DNA of 64,000 bases. It comes from Caryophanales bacterium UBA2753. Its GTDB lineage: Bacteria; Bacillota_I; Bacilli_A; RFN20; CAG-826. The position numbers were made by a program, and so were the translations under genes. The stretch lies in contig DEJH01000026.1 in NCBI GenBank assembly GCA_002353275.1, positions 2,610-66,609 on the forward strand, given 5' to 3'. This document shows, in pieces, positions 8,708 to 17,101 of this stretch (position 1 is its first letter; each line of letters starts with the position of its first letter). The notes under the pieces are model-generated. The model did not search any database. It had not been told where the DNA came from and saw only the letters and a program-made list of their open reading frames with translations.

Positions 8708-9947
8708 ATATATTCTTGGATATCGATGCACGGTATGTGGGAAATTCTTCAAACCAGATGAAGCTAGTCTTACTTGCCCAATCTGTGGGGAAAAAGGAAT
8801 TCTTGATGTCGAATATGATTATGAAGCTTTAAAGAAAGTTTTCACTAAAGAATATTTCGCTAATAATCGTAACTATTCGATGTGGAGATATGCTCCGATG
8901 ATGGGAATTGAAGATAAGCACATCGATGAAATGCTGAGAATTGGTTGGACCCCATTAATTAAAAGCAGAAATCTCGCTAAAGAATTTGGATTAAAAGAGC
9001 TCTATATTAAAGATGATGGTCTTAATCCAAGTGGAAGTAGTAAAGATAGAGCTAGTGGAGTAGCAGTTCTTAAAGCGATTGAAGCTGGAGCAAAAGTTAT
9101 TGCTTGTTCTTCTACAGGTAATGCCGCTAGTAGTTGTGCTTGTCACGCTGCCCATATGGGTTTACCTGCCGTCATCTTTGTTCCAAAAAGAGCACCGATT
9201 GGTAAATTAACTCAAATCTCCTTATATGGAGCAACCTTAGTAATAGTTGATGGCGATTATAAAGCGGCCTTCAAATTATCTAAGGAAGCAATTGATAAAT
9301 ATGGTTGGTATAACCGTAATGCAGCGATTAACCCATATATGGTTGAAGGAAAGAAAACCGTTTCCTTAGAAATCGCTGAACAACTTAATTTCAAACCTAC
9401 TGATTGGGTTGCTATCTCAGTTGGAGATGGCTGTTCCATCGGTGGAGTTTATAAAGGCTTTGCCGAACTACATAAGATGGGCTTGATTGAAAAAGTTCCT
9501 CATATCTTAGGAGTTCAATCGACAGGATGTGAACCATTCGTCATTGCTAGTAAAAAAGGTACTGGCTTAGAAGAATGTGAAGAAAACACTATTGCTGATA
9601 GCATTGCCGTTGGTATCCCTCGTAATCCAATTAAAGCTCTTAGAGCGGTTGAATACTCTAAAGGAGCTTGGATTTCCGTTCCTGACTCAGAGATTATTGA
9701 AGCGATGAGTTTATTAGGAAAAAATGAAGGAATATTTGCTGAACCTGCCGCTAGCGCCGCTGTTGCAGGTGTAAGAAAAGCAATAAAAGAAGGTGTTATT
9801 AAGAAAAATGAATCAGTAACCATTATTATTACTGGTAACGGTCTAAAAGATCCTAATAACGCTCAAAAGGCAATCATTAAACCTGATTTAATGGAGCCAA
9901 ACATTAACAAGTTAGACATTTACTTAAAAGAAAAAGGAGTAATTTAA
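8700..9947 (+). CDS. Threonine synthase-like PLP enzyme with N-terminal zinc ribbon
   Basis: A 415-residue fold-type-II PLP enzyme. Residues ~8-32 form a zinc ribbon (CTVCGKFF ... CPICGEKG). The PLP lysine is in NPSGSSKDRASG, the phosphate-binding loop resembles CSSTGNAASS, and SVGDGCSIGG and ITGNGLKDP are as in ThrC-type enzymes. Sequence alone reads as threonine synthase. However it lies inside the purine-breakdown operon, overlaps xdhB, and is followed by a second PLP enzyme. E. coli has the diaminopropionate ammonia-lyase YgeX in this place. A role as ammonia-lyase on 2,3-diaminopropionate or a related amino acid is therefore possible; biosynthetic threonine synthase is the alternative, but no threonine genes are near. 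Confidence 0.78.
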   Translation: MNKYILGYRCTVCGKFFKPDEASLTCPICGEKGILDVEYDYEALKKVFTKEYFANNRNYSMWRYAPMMGIEDKHIDEMLRIGWTPLIKSRNLAKEFGLKELYIKDDGLNPSGSSKDRASGVAVLKAIEAGAKVIACSSTGNAASSCACHAAHMGLPAVIFVPKRAPIGKLTQISLYGATLVIVDGDYKAAFKLSKEAIDKYGWYNRNAAINPYMVEGKKTVSLEIAEQLNFKPTDWVAISVGDGCSIGGVYKGFAELHKMGLIEKVPHILGVQSTGCEPFVIASKKGTGLEECEENTIADSIAVGIPRNPIKALRAVEYSKGAWISVPDSEIIEAMSLLGKNEGIFAEPAASAAVAGVRKAIKEGVIKKNESVTIIITGNGLKDPNNAQKAIIKPDLMEPNINKLDIYLKEKGVI

Positions 9948-9949
9948 AT

Positions 9950-11317
9950 ATGTCAAAAATCCCATTTGGTCCAACATATGATGAAATGTTGAACCCAAAC
10001 CACCAAGATCCAGAAGTGAGAAAGAAAGCGTTAAAAGCGAAAGAGGAAGACGAACTCGATCCAATTAACCTTTTCAACATCACCTGGAAAAATGAGAAAA
10101 ACGAAGTTAACAAAATCGTTCTTCCAAAAGCATTAACTGGAGTGGAGGCTAATATTGTTGTCCTATTAGGAAAATATTTCCCAAGCGGATCTCACAAAGT
10201 CGGTCCAGCTTACTCAACCTTAATCGAAGGATGTGTGGATAAAGAAATTATCCCAGGAAAACACACCATCTTAGGTCCAAGTACTGGTAACTTTGGTATC
10301 GGTGTTAGCTATATCACTAACTTAATGAAATATGACGCGATTGTCATTATGCCTGACAATATGTCTAAAGAGAGATATCAAAGAATTCAACGCTATGGAG
10401 CAAAACTTGATTTAACTCCAGGTAGTGAAAGCGATGTTATTCTCACTCTTGAAAGAACATACGAATTAAAGAAAGATCCAAAGAATAGAACTCTCGCTCA
10501 ATTTGAATTATTACCAAACTATCGTTTCCATCGTCACGTTACTGGTAATAGCTGTATCGAAGCTGTTAAAGGAATTGGAAATGAAAGAATTGCGGCTTTC
10601 TGTTCTGCTCCAGGAAGCGCTGGAACTTTAGCTGCTGGAGACCAAATCAAAGTTGTCTTCCCAGAATGTAAAGTTGTTGCCTTAGAACCACACGAATGTT
10701 CTACCCTCACCAATGGTGGAAGAGGACAACATAGAATTGAAGGTATCGGTGATAAGATGTGTACCTTAATTCATAACGTTTTGACTACTGACTTCATCAC
10801 TCAAATCGTTGATGATGACTGTGTTAGAGGTCTTGAAGTCATCCATGAAGGAACTGATATCTTAGTTAAACACGGTGTGGATAAGAAAGTTGCTAAAGAA
10901 ATGGTCAACTTATTTGGTGTCTCTGGTATTTGTAATATCTTAGGCGCGATTAAGATGGCGAAATATTTAAAACTTGGACCAGATGATAACGTGGTTACAA
11001 TCGCTACTGATAGCTTTGACCGTTATGATTCCGTTATTGAGAATTTAAAACAAAGGGAACTCGAAGTTACTCCTAATGTCTTAGATAGATGGTTCTTAGA
11101 TGTCTTTATGGGCGCTGATACTTCTAAAATATTAGATACACGTGGTAAAGAAGCTAAAGAAAAACTCTTCGCACAAAAAGAGAAAGACTGGTTTCCATTT
11201 GGCTATTCCAAGAAATATCTCGATAGCATGAAGAAGATGTCTTTCTGGGATGAAGAATACAATAAAATTCATGAATATGATGAAAAAATCAAAGCGATGA
11301 GAGGAAAGGAAATTTAA
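9950..11317 (+). CDS. Fold-type-II PLP-dependent enzyme of the purine cluster (YgeX position)
   Basis: A 455-residue cysteine-synthase-like PLP enzyme. The Schiff-base lysine is probably that in [23 protein letters not shown] is the substrate/PLP loop, and [12 protein letters not shown] the phosphate-binding glycine loop. It has an N-terminal extension of ~75 residues and a ~80-residue C-terminal tail beyond the catalytic core. It starts two bases after the preceding stop behind GGAG at 9936-9939. It is not a close match to the E. coli diaminopropionate ammonia-lyase as I recall it, but its place directly before ygeY and ygeW fits an amino-acid lyase in the same route. The substrate is unknown. 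Confidence 0.72.
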   Translation: MSKIPFGPTYDEMLNPNHQDPEVRKKALKAKEEDELDPINLFNITWKNEKNEVNKIVLPKALTGVEANIVVLLGKYFPSGSHKVGPAYSTLIEGCVDKEIIPGKHTILGPSTGNFGIGVSYITNLMKYDAIVIMPDNMSKERYQRIQRYGAKLDLTPGSESDVILTLERTYELKKDPKNRTLAQFELLPNYRFHRHVTGNSCIEAVKGIGNERIAAFCSAPGSAGTLAAGDQIKVVFPECKVVALEPHECSTLTNGGRGQHRIEGIGDKMCTLIHNVLTTDFITQIVDDDCVRGLEVIHEGTDILVKHGVDKKVAKEMVNLFGVSGICNILGAIKMAKYLKLGPDDNVVTIATDSFDRYDSVIENLKQRELEVTPNVLDRWFLDVFMGADTSKILDTRGKEAKEKLFAQKEKDWFPFGYSKKYLDSMKKMSFWDEEYNKIHEYDEKIKAMRGKEI

Positions 11318-11318
11318 G

Positions 11319-12533
11319 ATGAAGGTCCCTTTTGAAAAAGTATTAGAAAAAGCTGAATCCTATAAAAAGGATATGACAAAATTCCTCAGAGATATGATTC
11401 GTATCCCAAGCGAATCTTGTGAGGAAAAAGAAGTCGTTCTTCGTATTAAAGAAGAAATGGAAAAAGTCGGATTTGATAAAGTGGTCATCGATCCAATGGG
11501 AAACATCCTCGGATATATTGGACATGGTAAACACTTAATCGGTATGGATGCCCATATCGACACTGTCGGTATTGGTGAAATCAAAAACTGGACATTTGAT
11601 CCATATGAAGGATTTGAAGATGATGTTCATATCGGTGGTCGTGGTGCTTCTGACCAAGAAGGTGGTATGGCCTCAATGGTTTACGCCGCTAAAATCATTA
11701 AAGATTTAGGCTTAGAAGATGATTACACTTTAGTGATTACTGGTACTGTCCAAGAAGAAGACTGCGATGGTCTTTGCTGGCAATACATCATTGAAGAAGA
11801 TAAAATTAGACCAGAATTTGTGGTTTCCACTGAACCAACAAGCTGCAGAATCTATCGTGGACATAGAGGAAGAATGGAAATCAAAGTTTCCGTTAGAGGT
11901 ATTTCATGTCATGGTTCCGCTCCTGAAAGAGGAGATAATGCCATCTATAAAATGGCTCCAATCATTGAACAAGTTAAGGAACTCAATGAACATGGCTTAG
12001 CCTATGACCCATTTCTTGGAAAAGGAACAGTCACTATTAGCCAAATCTTCCATAAGTCACCATCTAGATGCGCAGTTGCTGATGGCTGCTGGATTTCTTT
12101 AGATAGAAGATTAACTGTTGGTGAAAACGATAAGACTTCTATTGCTGAAATTGAAGCTCTTCCAGGAGTTAAAGCAGCAAAAGCAAAAGTTGAAATGTAT
12201 CGCTATGAAAGACCAAGCTATACTGGATTACTTTATCCAACTGAATGTTATTTCCCAACCTGGGTTATTCCTGAAGAAAGTGTCTTTGTTCAATCAATGA
12301 AACAAGGCTATGAAGGATTATTCAAAAAAGCCCCAGTCATTGATAAATGGACATTCTCCACTAATGGTGTTTCGATTATGGGAAGATATGGAATCCCATG
12401 CATCGGATTTGGTCCTGGTGATGAAAAAGAAGCTCATGCACCAAATGAAAAGACTAGAAAAGAAGATCTCGTCATCTGTGCGGCAATGTATGCTGTTTTA
12501 CCAGGCTTATATTTAGAAAATCTTAAAAAATAA
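11319..12533 (+). CDS. ygeY: YgeY-type M20 metallohydrolase
   Basis: A 404-residue M20 peptidase-family enzyme. Zinc-site motifs: [10 protein letters not shown] (H and D), [10 protein letters not shown] (bridging D), the catalytic pair in [15 protein letters not shown], and a C-terminal histidine in AHAPNE. The FDPYEG segment and EIKNW are typical of the YgeY branch as recalled. YgeY is believed to remove a carbamoyl or acyl group from a diamino-acid intermediate of purine degradation. It begins two bases after the preceding gene and is followed by ygeW after 18 bases. The call to YgeY rather than ArgE/DapE is supported by the gene order ygeY-ygeW. Confidence 0.85.
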   Translation: MKVPFEKVLEKAESYKKDMTKFLRDMIRIPSESCEEKEVVLRIKEEMEKVGFDKVVIDPMGNILGYIGHGKHLIGMDAHIDTVGIGEIKNWTFDPYEGFEDDVHIGGRGASDQEGGMASMVYAAKIIKDLGLEDDYTLVITGTVQEEDCDGLCWQYIIEEDKIRPEFVVSTEPTSCRIYRGHRGRMEIKVSVRGISCHGSAPERGDNAIYKMAPIIEQVKELNEHGLAYDPFLGKGTVTISQIFHKSPSRCAVADGCWISLDRRLTVGENDKTSIAEIEALPGVKAAKAKVEMYRYERPSYTGLLYPTECYFPTWVIPEESVFVQSMKQGYEGLFKKAPVIDKWTFSTNGVSIMGRYGIPCIGFGPGDEKEAHAPNEKTRKEDLVICAAMYAVLPGLYLENLKK

Positions 12534-12551
12534 GGAGATAAATAATTAATT

Positions 12552-13562
12552 ATGGAAAAGATTCAACCAAGATTCGCTGGACGTCACTTAATTACATTAG
12601 AAGATTTCACCAAAGAAGAAATCGACTATATGCTCAAAGTGAGCCGTGAATTAAAAGATGCCTTCTACGCAAATGAACAAACTGATTGGTTAACAAACAA
12701 AACCGGATTCTTAATGTTCTTTGAACAATCCACCAGAACCCGTAACTCATTTGAAAGTGGTATGGCTCAACTCGGAGGTCACGCAACCTTCTTAGACACC
12801 TCAATGATGCAAATCGCTCATGGAGAAAGTGCGAAAGATACCGCTGTTATTCTCTCAAGCTTCGGTCATATGATCGCTTGTAGATATTGTAACTGGGGAC
12901 TCGGAAACAAATATATTCGTGAAATGGCGAAATATTCAACCGTCCCAATCATCAACTTACAATGTGACTTATATCACCCAATGCAAGCTTTAGCAGACTT
13001 AATGACCATCGAAGATGAGTTTGGACACACTGAACACTTAAAAGTTTCTGTTATTTGGGCAATGGCCACAACTCATAAGAAACCAATTTCTGTTCCAGTT
13101 TCTCAAGTCCTCCTCTTCCCAAGATATGGCATTGATGTCACTCTTGCTTATCCAGAAGGATATGATTTACCAGACTGGGTTATCGAAAAAGCCCGTAAGA
13201 ACGCTGCTGAACATGGTGGTAGCTTAACTATCACACATGATATGGACGCTGCTTATAAAGATGCTGATGTTGTCTTCCCTAAAAACTGGGGTAGCTGGGT
13301 TACTAACCAATCCACAACTGTTGTCGATGATGCTTTACTTGCTTTAAAAGCATGGAAATGTACCCCAGAAAAGATGAAGCTTGCTAAACCAACATGTAGA
13401 TATATGCACGCTCTTCCAGCTGATAGAGTTAACGAAGTCGTTGATGAAGTTATCGACGGACCACAATCAGTCGTCTATGAAGAAGCTGAAAATAGAATTC
13501 ATACCGCTAAAGCTGTCATGGCCTTATTCGTCCACGACAAACTTCCAAGTGATAGAAGATAA
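12552..13562 (+). CDS. ygeW: YgeW-type carbamoyltransferase
   Basis: A 336-residue aspartate/ornithine carbamoyltransferase-superfamily protein. The carbamoyl-phosphate loop is FEQSTRTRNSFE, the second site HPMQALADL, and the C-terminal motif MHALPADR replaces the HCLP of ornithine carbamoyltransferase. The stretch CRYCNWGLG is typical of the YgeW branch and unlike ATCase or OTCase. It is shorter than the ~396-residue E. coli protein. In the purine route YgeW is thought to release carbamoyl phosphate (energy) from an ureido intermediate; the carbamate kinase expected to use it is not in the window. It is the last gene of the operon, followed by a terminator at 13585-13610. Confidence 0.87.
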   Translation: MEKIQPRFAGRHLITLEDFTKEEIDYMLKVSRELKDAFYANEQTDWLTNKTGFLMFFEQSTRTRNSFESGMAQLGGHATFLDTSMMQIAHGESAKDTAVILSSFGHMIACRYCNWGLGNKYIREMAKYSTVPIINLQCDLYHPMQALADLMTIEDEFGHTEHLKVSVIWAMATTHKKPISVPVSQVLLFPRYGIDVTLAYPEGYDLPDWVIEKARKNAAEHGGSLTITHDMDAAYKDADVVFPKNWGSWVTNQSTTVVDDALLALKAWKCTPEKMKLAKPTCRYMHALPADRVNEVVDEVIDGPQSVVYEEAENRIHTAKAVMALFVHDKLPSDRR

Positions 13563-13584
13563 TTCAAAACTAAATTAAAAGACT

Positions 13585-13612
13585 AGTGGAGTTATTTAAT
13601 TCCACTTTTCTT
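13585..13612 (+). terminator. Terminator of the purine operon
   Basis: Hairpin with arms AGTGGA (13585-13590) and TCCACT (13601-13606), extended inward by further pairs, followed by TTTTCTTTT. It lies 23 bases after ygeW. Confidence 0.8.
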
Positions 13613-13640
13613 TTGATATAAAAGAGAAGAACATGATTAT

Positions 13641-13667
13641 AAAAAAGAGGTGTTTATTTAAACACCT
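13641..13667 (-). terminator. Terminator of the lipid operon, overlapping its last stop codon
   Basis: Arms AGGTGTTT (13648-13655) and AAACACCT (13660-13667) with a 4-base loop; on the minus strand it is followed by CTTTTTT. The stop of the acyltransferase gene (13666-13668) lies within the hairpin. Confidence 0.8.
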
Positions 13668-14997
13668 ACTTCTTTTCATCGATTCCAAGTTCTTTTCCTT
13701 CGTACATGTAATCAAACCATGGGAAGTTTTTGAACTTGTTAACGTGTAATCTATGCATCTCTTCAGTTAACATGATGATCTTACCTACACAACGGTAGTC
13801 TGGATAGAAATCATGGTATTCTTCGTTGATGTATAGGGAGAAGATTGACAAATCAACAGTCATTGGATAAGTCCAAACGGTTTTGTAATCTAAATCAAAG
13901 TTAAATGTTTCACCGTTTTTTTGACCTCTGAAGTGAACACCCTTGTGGTCAATCGTGTAGATACCTTCTCCAACAATTTCGGTAGTGCCAACTTCTTTCT
14001 TCACTAAGTGGTCTTTTGGAAGAATGCCAACTTTACACTTAACTGAGAAAGAATAGTTTGGATCTTTTCTGATTTCATCAATGATTGCTTGTCTTTCTAA
14101 ATGCGCCCAAGCAGATGGAGTTTCTGGGATAACGCAGTCTTTATTAAATGGATGGAAATCGTAATAGTCATCCATCGTAGCACCGTTTCCACAAGCTTCA
14201 CATTTGATGTAATCTTTTTCAGATTTCATCTTGAATTCCGCGCCACACTTAGGACATTTATAGTTGATATCGCTTAAGTTAGTGCATATTAAACCTTTAG
14301 AGTCGTATTTGATGTGTTGCTTCTTATTCCATTCATAGTCATCATGATGGAATTCTTTATTGATTATATCTTCGATTTCTTCAGCGGATAATTTTTGTAA
14401 ATCTTCTTTTGTAAATAAGAGCTTCACTTGACCGAAGACTTTGCCAATACGGTCTTGTTCACTGACTTTGTTATTAGTGAGGTAGCTTCCTTGAAGCGCC
14501 ATACAGTAAACAGGGATGTTAAATGCTTTTAAGAATCTTCCGGTTCCTGGAACGATTGGTTGGTTATCGCCAAAGATGGAGCTTGTTCCTTCTGGAGAGA
14601 AGGCGACACATCCACCTTGTTTGATAATGTCTCTCATCGCTCTTACGCCCGCCATATCATTGCAGAACACTTTTTTAGGAAGAATTCTTGCCATTTTGAA
14701 TGGCCATGATAAGTGAGATCTAAAAAATGAGTTATATTCGCAGACGATTGATAATCTTCTTGGCCACGCTGCCGTGGTTAAGAAGGTATGGTCTCTTCTT
14801 GATTGGTGATTCCAAATTAAGAAACACGGACCCTTACAATCACTAATTTTATCTTTGACTTCAAGATGAGGGTGATACTTGCCACCTAATAGTGGAGTAA
14901 GTCCAACGAAATAATAAATCCAGTAAATAAATGGATTTGGTATTTTATATTTTCGATGGAGAAGTTCGTCTTGAAGATTTCTTTCTTTTTTTGCCAT
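13666..14997 (-). CDS. PlsC-like 1-acylglycerol-3-phosphate acyltransferase with C-terminal zinc ribbon
   Basis: A 443-residue protein starting at ATG 14997, just after the upstream stop; an earlier in-frame start overlaps degV without a ribosome site. Residues ~15-240 show the acyltransferase signature NHQSRRDH (HX4D) and the phosphate-binding FSPEGTSS. A zinc ribbon follows (CPKCGAEF ... CEACGNG, near residues 260-285), and then a ~160-residue C-terminal domain of unknown role. Ordinary PlsC is only ~200-250 residues long. The operon (FakA, PlsX, ACP, FakB) supplies acyl groups, so this enzyme probably puts the second acyl chain on lysophosphatidate at the membrane. The tail could regulate it or bind ACP; that is inference. 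Confidence 0.82.
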   Translation of the reverse strand: MAKKERNLQDELLHRKYKIPNPFIYWIYYFVGLTPLLGGKYHPHLEVKDKISDCKGPCFLIWNHQSRRDHTFLTTAAWPRRLSIVCEYNSFFRSHLSWPFKMARILPKKVFCNDMAGVRAMRDIIKQGGCVAFSPEGTSSIFGDNQPIVPGTGRFLKAFNIPVYCMALQGSYLTNNKVSEQDRIGKVFGQVKLLFTKEDLQKLSAEEIEDIINKEFHHDDYEWNKKQHIKYDSKGLICTNLSDINYKCPKCGAEFKMKSEKDYIKCEACGNGATMDDYYDFHPFNKDCVIPETPSAWAHLERQAIIDEIRKDPNYSFSVKCKVGILPKDHLVKKEVGTTEIVGEGIYTIDHKGVHFRGQKNGETFNFDLDYKTVWTYPMTVDLSIFSLYINEEYHDFYPDYRCVGKIIMLTEEMHRLHVNKFKNFPWFDYMYEGKELGIDEKK

Positions 14998-14998
14998 A

Positions 14999-15874
14999 TT
15001 AACGTTCTTTGGCGTGGAAGCCAATTCCTAAAACGTCTGGTCCGCAGTGGCAGCCTGCAGTTGGGTTAACATCGACTACGATATATTTAATATCATCACC
15101 AAATTGCTTTTTAAGCATTGCATCAAATTCTTTAACGAGTTGTGGTGCATCTGCGTGAGCAATAACGATTGGATAATCTTTAATATGATCTTCTTTAGAA
15201 ACGACGTAAGACATAATCTTCTCAAGAGCTTTCTTACGGTTACCAATTGCTTTATCGATGGAGACCATTTTTCCTTCGTTAGAAATATGAATAATTGGTT
15301 TAATGCCAATCATTCCACCCATGAAACCCGCAAAACCTGAGACTCTTCCACTCTTAGCGAAGAATTTTAAGTTATCAGCGAAGAAATACGCTGCTGAATG
15401 AGGAATGATTTCTTTACTGGCTTCAACGATTTCATCAATGGATTTACCTTGTTTATAAAGTTCACCGATTCGAACACATGATAAAAAAGAACAAATAGTA
15501 ATTCCTTTCGTGTCGATTAATTGAATTCGTCTACCTGGGTATTGTTCTAAGAGCTTCTTAATAGCCGCATCACAGCTATTGAAGGTGGCACTCATTTCTC
15601 TAGAGAAGTGAACATAAAGAATATCGTTACCTTCTTTTAAGACTGGTTCGAAATAATTAATATATTCGCTTTCGTTAAGCGCCATAGTGGATTGTTCTGC
15701 ATCCCCTTTTCTAAGGATGTTATAGAATTCTTGAGCGTCAAATTTTTCCCAGTCCTTATATGGAAAAATTTCTTCTCCTTTAATTGAATATGGCATGCTG
15801 ATAAGTTCAGCGCCGTATTGTCTAGCAATTTCTAAAGTGATATCGCAATCACTATCAAAAAATAATTTATACAT
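14999..15874 (-). CDS. DegV-family fatty acid-binding protein (FakB-like)
   Basis: A 291-residue DegV protein. It begins FDSDCDITLE, has the serine-containing lid region (KGDAEQSTMALNESE) and FSREMSATFNSC, and ends with PTAGCHCGPDVLGIGF, all typical of FakB lipid-binding proteins. These bind an exogenous fatty acid, present it to the kinase FakA and release acyl-phosphate to PlsX. FakA and PlsX are encoded in the same operon, which makes this role likely. Its stop is immediately followed by the acyltransferase ATG. Confidence 0.88.
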   Translation of the reverse strand: MYKLFFDSDCDITLEIARQYGAELISMPYSIKGEEIFPYKDWEKFDAQEFYNILRKGDAEQSTMALNESEYINYFEPVLKEGNDILYVHFSREMSATFNSCDAAIKKLLEQYPGRRIQLIDTKGITICSFLSCVRIGELYKQGKSIDEIVEASKEIIPHSAAYFFADNLKFFAKSGRVSGFAGFMGGMIGIKPIIHISNEGKMVSIDKAIGNRKKALEKIMSYVVSKEDHIKDYPIVIAHADAPQLVKEFDAMLKKQFGDDIKYIVVDVNPTAGCHCGPDVLGIGFHAKER

Positions 15875-15888
15875 TAATGTTTTCTTCC

Positions 15889-16116
15889 TTATTTTTTAGC
15901 GTTTTTCTCTAAATAGTCTAAGACATCTTGAACGGTTTTAAATGTCACTGGAGCGTCAAAGACGACACCGAATTCATCTTCGATAGACATTGATAACATC
16001 ATCATACCGATGCTATCCATTCCTAAGTCTTCGATTAAGCGGCTTTCTGGTTTAGCGCCACTAACATCTTTTTCTGGTAAATTTTCTTGGATGAGTTTTA
16101 TTAATCTTTCAAACAT
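15889..16116 (-). CDS. acpP: Acyl carrier protein
   Basis: A 75-residue acidic helical protein. The phosphopantetheine site is serine in LGMDSIGMMML, where most ACPs read DSL; here the residue after the serine is isoleucine followed by glycine. Size and the EDEFGV segment are usual. It lies between plsX and the FakB gene, which suits its role as acyl donor or acceptor with PlsX. Ribosome site AAAGGAG precedes the ATG. Confidence 0.88.
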   Translation of the reverse strand: MFERLIKLIQENLPEKDVSGAKPESRLIEDLGMDSIGMMMLSMSIEDEFGVVFDAPVTFKTVQDVLDYLEKNAKK

Positions 16117-16129
16117 TGTTTTTTCTCCT

Positions 16130-17092
16130 TTATTCGTAGAATGTTTTATTGTTCACAATATTAACTAATATTTTAGCGGTATTTTTAATTGCCATAGCTC
16201 CGCTAGATCCACGGCATTTCATCACATATTTTCTTGCTCCGAGCATAATTCCTGCTCCTAATGATTCAAAGTCATATGTTTTCATGATGTAACCAGCGAT
16301 TTGTTTGGTGATTTCTTCATTGCCTGTTTTCTTACCGAATTTGATAATTTCAGTAATGAGATTAACCGCCATACCTTCTGAGTTTTTAAGAACTTGGTTT
16401 CCAGCAAATCCTTCAGCGACAAGAACATCACACATTCCGCTAAGGGCCTTGCTTCCTTCGATATTGCCAACGAAGTTAATTCCTTCTTCTTTAGCGAGTA
16501 ATGGATAAGTTTCTTTCACCAAATGATTTCCTTTAGTTGGCTCACTTCCATTTGATAGAAGTCCGACTCTAGGAGATTCAATACGATATAGCTTTCTCAT
16601 AAAGTCAGTTCCTAAATGAGCGAATTCCACAAGTTGAGTTGCGCCACAATCAATTGAAGCACCTGTATCAACTAAACAAGTAAATCCATGTTGCATATTT
16701 GGAAGAATTGCCGCTAAAGCAGGGCGTTGTCTTTTTTCATTAAGTAGATAACGTAATGTTCCTACTAGAAGAGCTCCTGTATTGCCTGCGGAAATAATGC
16801 CAATTGCTTGACTATCCTTAGAACATTCTTCAACTGCTTTAAAGACCGAAACAGAGGCTTTCTTATTGTAAAATGCTTCAACTGGACTGTCATAGTTAGT
16901 GACAGTTTCAGGAGCGTGAATGATCTTAATTCTTTCACTTGGAAGATTAGCGGCTTTAATTACATTTTCATCACCGACTAGAGTGACATCGATATTTTCA
17001 AACTCTTCTAATACGAGTTTAGCGCCTTCTAAAATTGCTTCAGGACCTTTATCGCTTCCAAGGGTATCAATTACGATATGATATCTTTCCAT
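16130..17092 (-). CDS. plsX: Phosphate acyltransferase PlsX
   Basis: A 320-residue protein starting with VIDTLGSDKGPEAIL, with GIISAGNTGALL, LVDTGASIDC, NGSEPTKG and GFAGNQVLK, the standard PlsX motifs. It interconverts acyl-ACP and acyl-phosphate, linking FakAB products to phospholipid synthesis. Length is normal. It lies 9 bases after FakA and 13 bases before acpP on the minus strand. Confidence 0.93.
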   Translation of the reverse strand: MERYHIVIDTLGSDKGPEAILEGAKLVLEEFENIDVTLVGDENVIKAANLPSERIKIIHAPETVTNYDSPVEAFYNKKASVSVFKAVEECSKDSQAIGIISAGNTGALLVGTLRYLLNEKRQRPALAAILPNMQHGFTCLVDTGASIDCGATQLVEFAHLGTDFMRKLYRIESPRVGLLSNGSEPTKGNHLVKETYPLLAKEEGINFVGNIEGSKALSGMCDVLVAEGFAGNQVLKNSEGMAVNLITEIIKFGKKTGNEEITKQIAGYIMKTYDFESLGAGIMLGARKYVMKCRGSSGAMAIKNTAKILVNIVNNKTFYE

Positions 17093-17101
17093 AAGTTCTC
17101 C

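Noticed and set aside
9515..9823. 102-residue minus-strand open frame inside the threonine synthase-like gene
   Set aside because: It lies entirely antisense to a well-supported enzyme, with no ribosome site or recognisable domain.
1..13562. Selenocysteine or selenium-dependent hydroxylase features
   Set aside because: No in-frame TGA at a conserved position and no selenium-cofactor gene (yqeB/yqeC type) is visible in the window.
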